Of a stretch of DNA of 64,000 bases, positions 52,494-60,322 are shown in pieces. Position numbers and translations under genes: made by a program. A model generated the notes under the pieces. It had not been told where the DNA came from. It ran no database searches and saw only the letters and a program-made list of their open reading frames with translations. How positions within the stretch are numbered: the stretch's first letter is position 1; each line of letters opens with the position of its first letter. The DNA is from SZAS-7 sp964514655 (GTDB taxonomy: Bacteria > Chlamydiota > Chlamydiia > Chlamydiales > FEN-1388). The stretch spans positions 40,253-104,252 of the forward strand of contig CAZEQY010000011.1 in the NCBI GenBank assembly GCA_964514655.1, read 5' to 3'.

Positions 52494-52522
52494 TTGACAC
52501 TCAATCTTTAGACTGCTATTGC
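52494..52522 (+). promoter_or_regulatory. Promoter of the 52545 orphan gene
   Basis: A consensus TTGACA at 52494 is followed 17 bp later by TATTGC, preceded by TG one base upstream (extended -10). It begins 12 bp after the lepB stop, so the orphan is transcribed on its own. GGAGG at 52533-52537 is the ribosome binding site. Confidence 0.55.
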
Positions 52523-52544
52523 ATAGACAAATGGAGGCAATAGC

Positions 52545-53453
52545 ATGTCTTTAGACCCCAACATGAATGCAGCGCTATCTTTAGGCAGATTTCTCTGGCA
52601 AGAATCCTCTGCAAACCTAAAAAACTTGAGCGATGTTGAACGAGACAAGGTAGAGTTGCTTATGAAAAACTTAAGCAAAATTGCCTCTAAAGAAGAAAAA
52701 AGCCCTATAACTAGCCAAGAAGCAACCGCTATTCTTGAGAAATTGCAAACCGCAAAACGAATAGCACCAAAATCGATCCTTTCAAGCTTTGCAAAGAAGA
52801 TCACAAGCTCTTGCAGAACCACGCTAGATGACCTACACAAAGCAAAAAATGCCATGACACACGATATCGATAGCAATGAGAGGCTACGAACCATGCTTAC
52901 GATGAAAACCACAATGCCAAAAGAATTTATGAGCGCAATTTCCGATGAGATTTTGCGCACAATCCATGATTCAAAAGACCTTGCCGATAGCGAGCAAGCT
53001 CTTGTGTTAAACGGATGCCTTAAAGACAAAAAGCACATCTTGCCGGCAGACGTTAAAGCAAATAAAGAGGCTTGGCTCAACGTCTTAAAAGCAATTACAA
53101 CTTTAGAGACACAAGGGCCTAAAAGCGAGGCACACAAACAGGCAATTACAGGCTTTATATTAGCAAAACTTGCTGCATCCGGCAGCCTTGATGAGAAATT
53201 TGCAACAGAGTGGCGCAACGGAAAATATGGCAATCAAGAACAATACCCTCAGAGCTTCAACACCTTCATAGCCGCAAGCTTTGCCATTAATGGCAAAGTT
53301 GACGATGCTCAGCGGTATCTCACAGATCTTGACCCACGCCGCAAAGAGACACAACAAATCTCAGTTGTACTACGCGCAAAAGGACGAGAAGAAGCCATCG
53401 CCAAGCTAAAAGAGCAAGTGGATTCCTGGTCAGACACTCCTGCTACCGCTTAA
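52545..53453 (+). CDS. Orphan 302-residue protein
   Basis: No family recognised. It starts MSLDPNMNAALS and is soluble, lysine-rich and all-helical by inspection, without signal peptide or membrane segment. The C-terminal part (about 225-300) has a possible TPR-like helix pair, SFNTFIAASFAINGKVDDAQRYL, where GKVDDAQRYL is TPR-like. It has its own consensus promoter. A type III chaperone or effector role would fit the context but is not shown. Confidence 0.6.
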   Translation: MSLDPNMNAALSLGRFLWQESSANLKNLSDVERDKVELLMKNLSKIASKEEKSPITSQEATAILEKLQTAKRIAPKSILSSFAKKITSSCRTTLDDLHKAKNAMTHDIDSNERLRTMLTMKTTMPKEFMSAISDEILRTIHDSKDLADSEQALVLNGCLKDKKHILPADVKANKEAWLNVLKAITTLETQGPKSEAHKQAITGFILAKLAASGSLDEKFATEWRNGKYGNQEQYPQSFNTFIAASFAINGKVDDAQRYLTDLDPRRKETQQISVVLRAKGREEAIAKLKEQVDSWSDTPATA

Positions 53454-53462
53454 GAACTACCC

Positions 53463-53879
53463 TTATGCAACTTTCATCTCAAGATCGCTCGGAAGGGCAT
53501 GTATATCTAGGAATTCTCTGAAGTGTGAAGCAAATGTAGAATCTCCAATAAAATCCGCCATGAGAAGCCGTATCACGACCTCGGTTGTGGCTGGCATGCC
53601 TGTTGCATGACGTTTTTTACTTTCCCACCCAGATATAGTGGCGTGCGCCCCTAACCCTAAAATTGTGGCAAATTTTTTCTGAGACAACTTCATATAGCCT
53701 CTTATAAAAGCAAGATGTGCGCCAGAGAGATGAGCTGGGTACCTCAGAAGGGCCTTAAACACCATGTCCTCAAGTTCGCGGTGATTAATTTCAGGCAATG
53801 TTTCGCCCCGAAAATGAAACGTTTTTACCCCTTTCAGAATTATCGGAAATCCAAGCCCATTATATATTAGTTTTTTCAT
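53463..53879 (-). CDS. Helix-turn-helix antitoxin of a type II toxin-antitoxin pair
   Basis: The 138-residue protein has an N-terminal ~45-residue segment (YNGLGFPIILKGVKTF) likely to bind the toxin, then an XRE-type helix-turn-helix at ~60-95: IRGYMKLSQKKFATILGLGAHATISGWES. This is the MqsA/HigA-like arrangement. It follows the putative toxin gene by one base on the same strand. It should repress the operon by binding the palindromes upstream of the toxin gene. Confidence 0.78.
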   Translation of the reverse strand: MKKLIYNGLGFPIILKGVKTFHFRGETLPEINHRELEDMVFKALLRYPAHLSGAHLAFIRGYMKLSQKKFATILGLGAHATISGWESKKRHATGMPATTEVVIRLLMADFIGDSTFASHFREFLDIHALPSDLEMKVA

Positions 53880-53880
53880 A

Positions 53881-54192
53881 TTATTTCTCCAACCTTATTA
53901 CGGTTACCACTATAACTTTTATTTCTTCAACAAATGCGACACATACCCTAGCTAGTTCGCTGTTAAGCGTCTTTCCCTTAATCGCGTAGTTCCAGTCTAG
54001 AAACTCTTCTTTATATTCGTCTTTCCTTTTCTCGTGGCAACCAGTGCAAATTATATTTTTTATATCCCCTAAAGAAAGCTTCCTCTGACTGCCTCTTTCG
54101 TAGGCATGGTTACTTATAACATATGCTCCAGCATCCATAAGCTTCTTTGCTAATGCCACAACGTTATCGATTTTTTCTACACGCTTCTTCAT
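53881..54192 (-). CDS. DUF4258/MqsR-BrnT-like toxin
   Basis: ATG 54192 is preferred, since upstream in-frame TTG codons lie inside the operator; it gives 103 residues. ISNHAYERGSQRKLSLGDIKNII at ~27-49 followed by DWNYAIKGKTLN and a beta hairpin RVCVAFVEEIKVIVVTVIRLEK is the DUF4258 pattern (conserved His, RG, then a strand pair), related to small RNase toxins such as BrnT and MqsR. The toxin-first order matches higBA/mqsRA modules. Activity is inferred from the family and neighbour. Confidence 0.72.
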   Translation of the reverse strand: MKKRVEKIDNVVALAKKLMDAGAYVISNHAYERGSQRKLSLGDIKNIICTGCHEKRKDEYKEEFLDWNYAIKGKTLNSELARVCVAFVEEIKVIVVTVIRLEK

Positions 54193-54194
54193 AT

Positions 54195-54241
54195 GACAAA
54201 TTGTTACACATATGTCATTTTTTGTCAATTTTGACAAAAAA
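54195..54241. promoter_or_regulatory. Operator of the toxin-antitoxin operon
   Basis: A 24-bp palindrome at 54218-54241 has 11-bp arms TTTTTTGTCAA around a TT centre. Next to it, 54193-54217 has another ATGACA/TGTCAT pair with a 14-base spacer. Repeated TGTCA half-sites directly upstream of the toxin start are what an HTH antitoxin needs for autoregulation. Confidence 0.65.
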
Positions 54242-54300
54242 CATCAGAAATCTTAGAATAAAAGGAGCCGCACCTAGTCAAATACGGCCCTGACCCATCT

Positions 54301-54819
54301 TTACAATTCAGTTAGTTTAAAATAAATTTTTGAGCTGTCGGCGGAAACGATCATGTTGAATTTTTTACCGTAAAACGGGTTAAAGCCAACCTTTGTGGAT
54401 GCCACGACAATGCACTCTGTAACCATGGAATGGACGATGCTATCTAGCTCTAAATTGATCAGGGTGCTAGGTGTGAACCATGTTATGATCAGCCCGTTGT
54501 CTATAGCCAAATAATTAGAAATATCTGTAAATATATTTTCTTCATTTTGCATGCATAAAAACGAAGCAGAGCATGTTCCAACTTTTTCGTTCTTTACGTT
54601 GTATACAGGCGCTCTTCCTGCTAGATATCGAGAAGAAATGGTTGTACTGTCACCTGATACGTTGGAAGTTGGAATTTCAATAAAGCTCTCAACAAAATCA
54701 TCCACATTTAGATAATACTGCAGATGTTTTTTGGCACAGCCGCCGTACATGCTTGATGGTGCAGCTATAAGTGCAATCAGCAAAAGAACTTGTGTAACTC
54801 GATTTCGTAAACTCAGCAT
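54301..54819 (-). CDS. Small secreted orphan protein
   Basis: A signal peptide (residues 1-25, ending MYG) is followed by a ~145-residue mature domain rich in beta-type segments: APVYNVKNEKVGTCSASFLC, NGLIITWFTPSTLINLEL and CIVVASTKVGFNPFYGKKF. The pattern of a barrel with a variable substrate or lipid-binding interior is possible, but no family was assigned. AAGGAGGT is an ideal ribosome binding site. It lies next to another small secreted protein. Confidence 0.7.
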   Translation of the reverse strand: MLSLRNRVTQVLLLIALIAAPSSMYGGCAKKHLQYYLNVDDFVESFIEIPTSNVSGDSTTISSRYLAGRAPVYNVKNEKVGTCSASFLCMQNEENIFTDISNYLAIDNGLIITWFTPSTLINLELDSIVHSMVTECIVVASTKVGFNPFYGKKFNMIVSADSSKIYFKLTEL

Positions 54820-54873
54820 AACTACCTCCTTAAAATTTGGTTAGCTATGCTGCAGTCTAGCAGGACACCCGTT

Positions 54874-55194
54874 TTAAGGGAACGCATCTCCAAAAGAGGC
54901 TGCTGGAATTTCTTTATGCTCTTCAGCAGTAACTGACCAGAAACTTGTATTTACCTGGTCACTTTCTAAGAGGTTAATCAGTTTTGTCATGGAGTCAATA
55001 AAGGACGCTTTCCACTCTTCATAATCAACTGTGTGGCTGCCAGGCGTCGGAATAGCATTCAAAAATTCTTCATATTCATCGCTCATAGGGCAATTAATGC
55101 GTATGTCAAGAGCGATGTCCTGACTATTTTGTGGCGCATCATCTGCCATGCACGTTGCAAACGAACAAATAAATAGTATAAGTATGTGTCGCAT
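54874..55194 (-). CDS. Small secreted orphan protein
   Basis: A signal peptide (MRHILILFICSFATCMA) precedes an ~89-residue acidic mature part with SDEYEEFLNAIPTPGSHTVD and DSMTKLINLLESDQVNTSFW. No motif was recognised. GAGGGG before the ATG supports translation. It is upstream of the 54301 gene on the same strand with a 54-bp gap; the two may be co-transcribed. Confidence 0.65.
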   Translation of the reverse strand: MRHILILFICSFATCMADDAPQNSQDIALDIRINCPMSDEYEEFLNAIPTPGSHTVDYEEWKASFIDSMTKLINLLESDQVNTSFWSVTAEEHKEIPAASFGDAFP

Positions 55195-55239
55195 AAAACC
55201 CCTCTTTATTAGTGGCGCTATTATAGCAAATAGGGGTTA

Positions 55240-56490
55240 TTATCTCCTACGGCGACCAAGAGCAAAGAGCGCAATAAGTACAATAAGGCCACCTAAAGCC
55301 CACGGCCAGTAGCGTTTAGTAAAGGCATGGGTAAAAGTCTCTTGCACGTCATTTGCTGCAAAAAGAGAGGCCTTTTTGTAAAGTTGCCCATCGGCGATAA
55401 AGTGTAGCTCACCAACTTGGTCTCCCTTCTTTACAGGAAGCACAAGATCAAGCCACACAAGCTGGCAGCGTATCTCAGGTGCTTCAGATGGGTAGTAAGA
55501 GTGGCTTATAGACTCTGTCGCATAGGTATCAAGTGCTGTTTTGCCGCCCAGGATATCTTTTGAAAAGTTTTGCGGACCCGCTGTGAGATACGATTTTGTT
55601 ACAAGTGCCTCATCAAAAGCTGCCTGAAACAGCTTTACAGAGTCTTTAAAGCGATCATCGCGCGATTTACCCTGTAAAACAACAGCAATAAGTGAGCGGC
55701 CATTTTTCTCAGCTTGAGCAACAAGACAGTGGCCAGCACGACGATGATAGCCTGTTTTGATGCCAACAGCATGGGGATAGTAGGCACTTGTACCTTTTAC
55801 TAAAAGGCGATTAGTCGACTGTAGATGTACGGCATCTTGCTTGTTGGTTTTAGGCCTATGAAAGCGCGGCTTTTTGGCCATATCGCGAAATTGGGGATGC
55901 TTCATAGCCTCGAGCGATAGTATAGCAAGGTCATATGCTGTAGATACGTGCTCTGGGTGGTGTAGACCGTGAGGATTTTTAAAACGCGTGGAGCGAAGGC
56001 CAAGCGAGCGTACGTAGCGATTTACATCCTCTACGCATTTATCGATCGAGCCATTACCCATCACCTCTGCAATTACATTTGAAGCATCATCTGCTGATAC
56101 AACCATCGTAGCTTCTACTAAGTCGCGAAAGTGCATTTCCTCATCAAGCTTTAGACCCATATGTGAAGCGTCATGTTCAAGCACATAGGATGGATATGCG
56201 GCAAAGTTATTTTTGCTTTTCTGTGATTCATGAACTGCTTTTACGGAATTTTGCGAGACGCGTATCCGCTTATCAAATAGGTGTGGATGGTGCTTTAGTG
56301 CATAAAGTGCAAAAGCTATTTTGGTACAACTAGCCGGATACATAGGCTGAAAGGCGTTTTTTTCATATATCACCTTGCCTGTTTTGCTGTTGATAAGAAC
56401 CGCACTTGTGCAGCTAAGATCTACCCGAAACGATGCAAATAAAGGACTACAAAGAAGAATAAAAAGAATACCAAATCGAACTTGCTGCAT
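55240..56490 (-). CDS. D-alanyl-D-alanine carboxypeptidase (PBP5/DacA-like)
   Basis: ATG 56490 gives a proper signal peptide (MQQVRFGILFILLCSPLFAS); longer frames upstream overlap the divergent gene. In this numbering SxxK is Ser54-Cys-Thr-Lys57, the second motif is Ser132-Ala-Asp134 in place of SxN, and KTG is 245-247 in GIKTGYHRRAGH. A PBP5-type C-terminal beta domain follows (about 300-375), then a membrane helix and RRRR tail. It trims D-Ala from peptidoglycan stem peptides during the thin septal peptidoglycan cycle of chlamydiae. The Asn-to-Asp change may alter activity. Confidence 0.9.
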   Translation of the reverse strand: MQQVRFGILFILLCSPLFASFRVDLSCTSAVLINSKTGKVIYEKNAFQPMYPASCTKIAFALYALKHHPHLFDKRIRVSQNSVKAVHESQKSKNNFAAYPSYVLEHDASHMGLKLDEEMHFRDLVEATMVVSADDASNVIAEVMGNGSIDKCVEDVNRYVRSLGLRSTRFKNPHGLHHPEHVSTAYDLAILSLEAMKHPQFRDMAKKPRFHRPKTNKQDAVHLQSTNRLLVKGTSAYYPHAVGIKTGYHRRAGHCLVAQAEKNGRSLIAVVLQGKSRDDRFKDSVKLFQAAFDEALVTKSYLTAGPQNFSKDILGGKTALDTYATESISHSYYPSEAPEIRCQLVWLDLVLPVKKGDQVGELHFIADGQLYKKASLFAANDVQETFTHAFTKRYWPWALGGLIVLIALFALGRRRR

Positions 56491-56603
56491 ACTTACTCCA
56501 ACTTGGGCATACCTTATAGCACACATAAACAGGAAATGCAATTTCTTTTCAATAAAAATATATGTATACCCAATTATGTTCTGAAAGTTATACCCTTGCA
56601 TGT

Positions 56604-57440
56604 ATGAATAGATATCTCCTCCTCCTCATTCTTTTTGCCTCTTCACTTCTTCAAGCAGTAGGACTCGATGATGCAAAAGGATATAACAAAAACTCTAGCC
56701 TGCAGTGGCAATGGGCAATGTCTGCCATTGAGAAATATCCATGGAACGGAAAAGAACGCGTGCTTGATATTGGATGCGGTGATGGCAAGATATCTGCCTT
56801 TATTTCTGAGCACTGCACAAAAGGGCTTGTAGTGGGGCTTGATATCTCAGAAAAGATGATCGACTTTGCCTCTTCAGTGTTTCAGAAGCAACATTTTCCT
56901 AACCTCCTCTATCAAGTAGGTGACATTAGATCGCTTCCCTTTGTTGAGCAATTTGATCTAATCGTTGCCTTTTGCAGCTTGCACTATGTTGTAGAGCAGG
57001 ATAAAGCTCTTAGCAGCATCTATAAAAGCCTAGTGCCTGGAGGTAGCCTTGTCTTTGTAGGCCCAGGACTTGATGCCACGTCTGTTGGCAACATAAGCGC
57101 GGAGCTTGTAAAAACTCCCAAATGGGCAAGCCACTTTGAATCATTTACAAAACAAAGAGCCTACTACACGCAAGATCAGTACATAGAGCTACTTAATAAG
57201 GCTGGATTTGAGCTTGTCTACTTTGACGTCACAACAGATAGCCTCCAGTTTGCAAACAGACGGGCCCTGATAGACTGGCTTCGCCCCTTTATGAATTTTA
57301 CTGCTCACCTAAGCACGCCTCTTCAAGAAGCATTTATAGAAGATGTAGCAAACGTCATGCTACTAACAGCCTCCTCTCAAACAGGCGCAAGCTTTACCCT
57401 CAACTCTTCTCTTTTTGAATGCCAATTCAATCGTAAGTAA
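56604..57440 (+). CDS. SAM-dependent methyltransferase with signal peptide
   Basis: ATG 56604 opens directly with a signal sequence (MNRYLLLLILFASSLLQAV). The mature part is a class I methyltransferase: motif I VLDIGCGDGKISAF at ~53-66, GLDISEKMIDFA as motif II, and FDLIVAFCSLHYV plus SLVPGGSLVFVGPG as later motifs. It resembles trans-aconitate methyltransferase. Export is odd since S-adenosylmethionine is cytoplasmic; the enzyme could be delivered to a host-derived compartment. Target unknown. Confidence 0.87.
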   Translation: MNRYLLLLILFASSLLQAVGLDDAKGYNKNSSLQWQWAMSAIEKYPWNGKERVLDIGCGDGKISAFISEHCTKGLVVGLDISEKMIDFASSVFQKQHFPNLLYQVGDIRSLPFVEQFDLIVAFCSLHYVVEQDKALSSIYKSLVPGGSLVFVGPGLDATSVGNISAELVKTPKWASHFESFTKQRAYYTQDQYIELLNKAGFELVYFDVTTDSLQFANRRALIDWLRPFMNFTAHLSTPLQEAFIEDVANVMLLTASSQTGASFTLNSSLFECQFNRK

Positions 57441-57525
57441 TTCTAATAGAATACCTTACATAAACACCTATTAAAATAATTATTATTATGTATAATGAGG
57501 CGTTACAAGCAATAGGGGGTATTTT

Positions 57526-58425
57526 ATGGATCCAGCTAACATTGAAAGACTTGCACGACAATTTGCCACATATGAACTCACTGATAAACGCAAGATTTTG
57601 AAGCACAGGCTTGTGTTAGAAAAAGATGGCACTATTGCAATAAAGAGAATAGGCCCTTTAAAAATTTTTAGAGGCCAGCGTAATCAAGGTGAGGCAAGTA
57701 CAAAAGCGATCATAAATGCCGCAGCGCATTCTAAAAATGATGCTGTTATGAAAAAGGTATATGAGATGCTAAAACTGCCTGGAGAACTCGATAAAGCAAT
57801 AACTGAACTTCAAACTACAGGCAAAGTGAACCGTCTAAAAAAAGTTCTTGCAGCTATAGACCTAACTAGCGATACCGATACAAAGCTCGCTCCCCTTAGG
57901 GAAAAGTTAATTACAGCGCTAACGCTTGTTAGTGAAAAACGCCCTCGTGACGTTGATACGTTATTTAACTCAACTGTCAAAAACAAGTTAGCTCAGCAAA
58001 GTGCCGCGGCTGGAGCTGCAAATGATCTGCAGGCTGTCCTTGAACAAGTGCCCGCCGCTCAGGGGCCACAAGTTTCTGCAACATCTTTTTTGGATGCAGT
58101 TACTGCTGAACAATGGAGCGTAGCAAGTCAGCTTCTTGGCCTAGCAGATGATGAAACTAAGGAAGAGGCGTTTGCTATAGCAATGAAAAAGCAAAACCCA
58201 AACATACAGTTCCTTGAACGGTTGCTTAAAGCCATCAAAAGTCCTATGAAAGAAACTTTGGCTGAGCGTACCTGCTCTAGAGCCGCCATGAATACGAATC
58301 TTCCTCTCTTTAAAATGGCTATACCCTACGTAAAAAATAAACAAGCAGCTTTAGACTATGCCCTTAAGGCAGCGGCCGGCGATGCAGACTTTATTGCGTA
58401 CGCGTATTCTCTGAGAAATAGGTAA
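57526..58425 (+). CDS. Orphan 299-residue protein, candidate effector
   Basis: No family recognised. The start is MDPANIERLARQF, with AGGGGG upstream and a TATAAT at 57491-57496 as the likely -10. The protein is soluble and helical with a Gln/Ala-rich linker around 165-190 and a C-terminal helical-repeat-like part (ATSFLDAVTAEQWSVASQLLG and following), which could be ankyrin-like but is too divergent to call. It stands alone. Confidence 0.6.
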   Translation: MDPANIERLARQFATYELTDKRKILKHRLVLEKDGTIAIKRIGPLKIFRGQRNQGEASTKAIINAAAHSKNDAVMKKVYEMLKLPGELDKAITELQTTGKVNRLKKVLAAIDLTSDTDTKLAPLREKLITALTLVSEKRPRDVDTLFNSTVKNKLAQQSAAAGAANDLQAVLEQVPAAQGPQVSATSFLDAVTAEQWSVASQLLGLADDETKEEAFAIAMKKQNPNIQFLERLLKAIKSPMKETLAERTCSRAAMNTNLPLFKMAIPYVKNKQAALDYALKAAAGDADFIAYAYSLRNR

Positions 58426-58485
58426 TGTGTACTGTACTATATACACTGCTACTGATAAAATTTTGGGCTAATAGCTCGAGGGGCC

Positions 58486-58938
58486 ATGAATTCTTGCGAA
58501 GATCGCTTTCATTTGGGTGCAAAGGCACTTATCCGCAATAAAGAAGGCAAAATACTGCTGCTTGAAAAAGAAAAACGCGATAAATCCGGAACCTACTGGG
58601 ATCTACCTGGCGGAAGAATGAACCGCGGTGAAACACTTATCGATGCCCTTAGACGAGAACTCGAAGAGGAAATCGCCCTCAAAACTGATTCAGAAGCCAC
58701 CTACGTGTCCATGCACCTAAGCCGTGTGCGCATACCCCAGCAAGATGGAGATGTAGGCTTGATCCTTGCTTTATACGCGTTTGATAAGCCGCTAGACTTT
58801 ACACCACAGCTTAGTAAAGAACATAGCAACTGGGCCTGGTATGACCTATCTGAGGCATGCAGCTTACTACCTTCACACTGCCCATCAGGGCTAATTAACG
58901 ATATACATACTTATGACAGTGCCAAAATACCTCTATAA
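58486..58938 (+). CDS. Nudix hydrolase
   Basis: The 150-residue protein has the complete Nudix box, GGRMNRGETLIDALRRELEEE, at about residues 42-62, with REXXEE glutamates for metal binding. It cleaves a nucleoside diphosphate linked to some moiety; the exact substrate cannot be told. GAGGGG precedes the ATG. Its end overlaps the DUF952 gene by 26 bp. Confidence 0.9.
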   Translation: MNSCEDRFHLGAKALIRNKEGKILLLEKEKRDKSGTYWDLPGGRMNRGETLIDALRRELEEEIALKTDSEATYVSMHLSRVRIPQQDGDVGLILALYAFDKPLDFTPQLSKEHSNWAWYDLSEACSLLPSHCPSGLINDIHTYDSAKIPL

Positions 58939-59233
58939 GATACTTGCCTATACGCTATGGCAGGATAGCTTAGGTAAAGAAAAGCTCCTTTTGCCTCAAG
59001 AAGATAGTGCCTTCATCCGCTTATACACTCAGGAGCAGCTTGAGCGCATCCTACTTAAATACTGGGCAAAGATTCCAAAATATATGGTGCTTAAACTTGC
59101 CCCAAGCCTGTTGCAGGGAGAACTTGTTTTAGAATCTGCCCCTACAGGCTCTACAAAATACTATCACCTCTACAATGGCTCAATTCCGCTTAAGGCCATA
59201 ATAGAATCTAGTACATATACGCGTAAATGCTAA
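58913..59233 (+). CDS. DUF952 family protein
   Basis: The 106-residue sequence fits DUF952: KYLYKILAYTLWQDSL at the start, then DSAFIRLYTQEQLERILLKYW, the usual FIHLST-like block, then MVLKLAPSLLQGELVLES and KYYHLYNGSIPLKAI, the HLYG-like block. The family is structurally related to glutathione-transfer or ADP-ribosyl-like folds but has no proven reaction. The overlap with the Nudix gene suggests coupled expression. Confidence 0.75.
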   Translation: MTVPKYLYKILAYTLWQDSLGKEKLLLPQEDSAFIRLYTQEQLERILLKYWAKIPKYMVLKLAPSLLQGELVLESAPTGSTKYYHLYNGSIPLKAIIESSTYTRKC

Positions 59234-59235
59234 CG

Positions 59236-60315
59236 TTAGGGATGAAGCTGGATCCAGTAGCCCTCTTTTTGCAGGGCGCATACCTTTTGGTAGTAGGCTG
59301 CAAAGTCGCTATCGAGGCTGGAAGTGCGCTTTAGGCCTGTTTGGGTTTTGACCCATGGGTCTTGGCCGGTGAACTTGCCGATGATGTGGGAGTCGGCTTG
59401 GTCTTTTGATACCACTTTAAAGGCAGTTTGCCATTTCTTTAGCCTTGCAAGCTGTAACTTGATGTCAGGATCAGTGCTTGAGTGTATTTTGTTCCAGAGC
59501 ACATCGTCAGTTGAAAAGCGTATTTCATCAAAACTAATAAGGTTAATTTTTATAGCCTTCACTAAAGCCTTTGCCATGCAGTTGTAGACAAAAGCATGCC
59601 AGCTTGCCCCCCAGCGCTTTTCAGGAAGCTGCACAGAAGCCATTGCATACTTTTTTGCAAGCGCAAGGTCATCAAAATACCAGATGCCATCTGCAAAATG
59701 GACATGTTGTACAATGTTGCGTATATCTTGTTCTGAAAAGAGGCCATCGATAAGGGCACCATTAAGTACATATTCAAAGCGATCTGCGCAAATATTGGGT
59801 TTTTCCTGCTCAAAGCAGACTTGAGACTTTTTTGCCTCTTCAGTTATAGCATGGCTACATCCATGCTTTTGCAGTATTGCCAGAAGTCCGGATTCAGCAA
59901 TATACTGCTCGTGCATCTCATCTTGCATCACTCTCTCTGATTGAACATGGCCATAGATATAATCTCCAACATGTGAAAAGGCGGTGTGGCTAACATCATG
60001 CAGCAACGCTGCTACCTGCTCATCAAGTGGTGCTCCATACTTTCTTACAAGGTAAAAGACACCCAAAGAGTGCTCATAGCGGGTATATTCATATTCATCC
60101 TGAATATACCAGGTGACACCATACTGACGAATGTGTTTAAGACGATTAAATGCGGCCGATCGTATCAAATCAAGTAATACAGGCTCACGTATAGTCGTAG
60201 CCCCATACATAGTCTCAAGCTCGATATGATCACTTTTATCCTCAAGGCGATACCAGCTATAGAGGGGGCTATAGGCAACCGCAAGTAAGACTATCAGATA
60301 GATGCATTTTTTCAT
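59236..60315 (-). CDS. HD-domain phosphohydrolase (SAMHD1-like) with signal peptide
   Basis: A signal peptide (MKKCIYLIVLLAVAYSPLYS) precedes an HD domain in which RLKHIRQYGVTWY, YTRYEHSLGVFYLVRKYG and AALLHDVSHTAFSHVGDYI supply the metal-binding His and His-Asp. CADRFEYVLNGALIDGL gives the last metal Asp. The sequence order matches the SAMHD1/YpgQ-type group of dNTPases. An exported dNTPase-like enzyme would meet nucleotides only outside the cytoplasm, an unusual arrangement that parallels other exported enzymes in this window. Confidence 0.86.
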   Translation of the reverse strand: MKKCIYLIVLLAVAYSPLYSWYRLEDKSDHIELETMYGATTIREPVLLDLIRSAAFNRLKHIRQYGVTWYIQDEYEYTRYEHSLGVFYLVRKYGAPLDEQVAALLHDVSHTAFSHVGDYIYGHVQSERVMQDEMHEQYIAESGLLAILQKHGCSHAITEEAKKSQVCFEQEKPNICADRFEYVLNGALIDGLFSEQDIRNIVQHVHFADGIWYFDDLALAKKYAMASVQLPEKRWGASWHAFVYNCMAKALVKAIKINLISFDEIRFSTDDVLWNKIHSSTDPDIKLQLARLKKWQTAFKVVSKDQADSHIIGKFTGQDPWVKTQTGLKRTSSLDSDFAAYYQKVCALQKEGYWIQLHP

Positions 60316-60322
60316 GAATCAA

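Noticed and set aside
42136..54819. Homology between the two secreted orphans at 42136 and 54301
   Set aside because: Both share a signal peptide and a CPIFNEHGKHVG/APVYNVKNEKVG-like strand, but the rest cannot be aligned by eye, so I do not claim a family.
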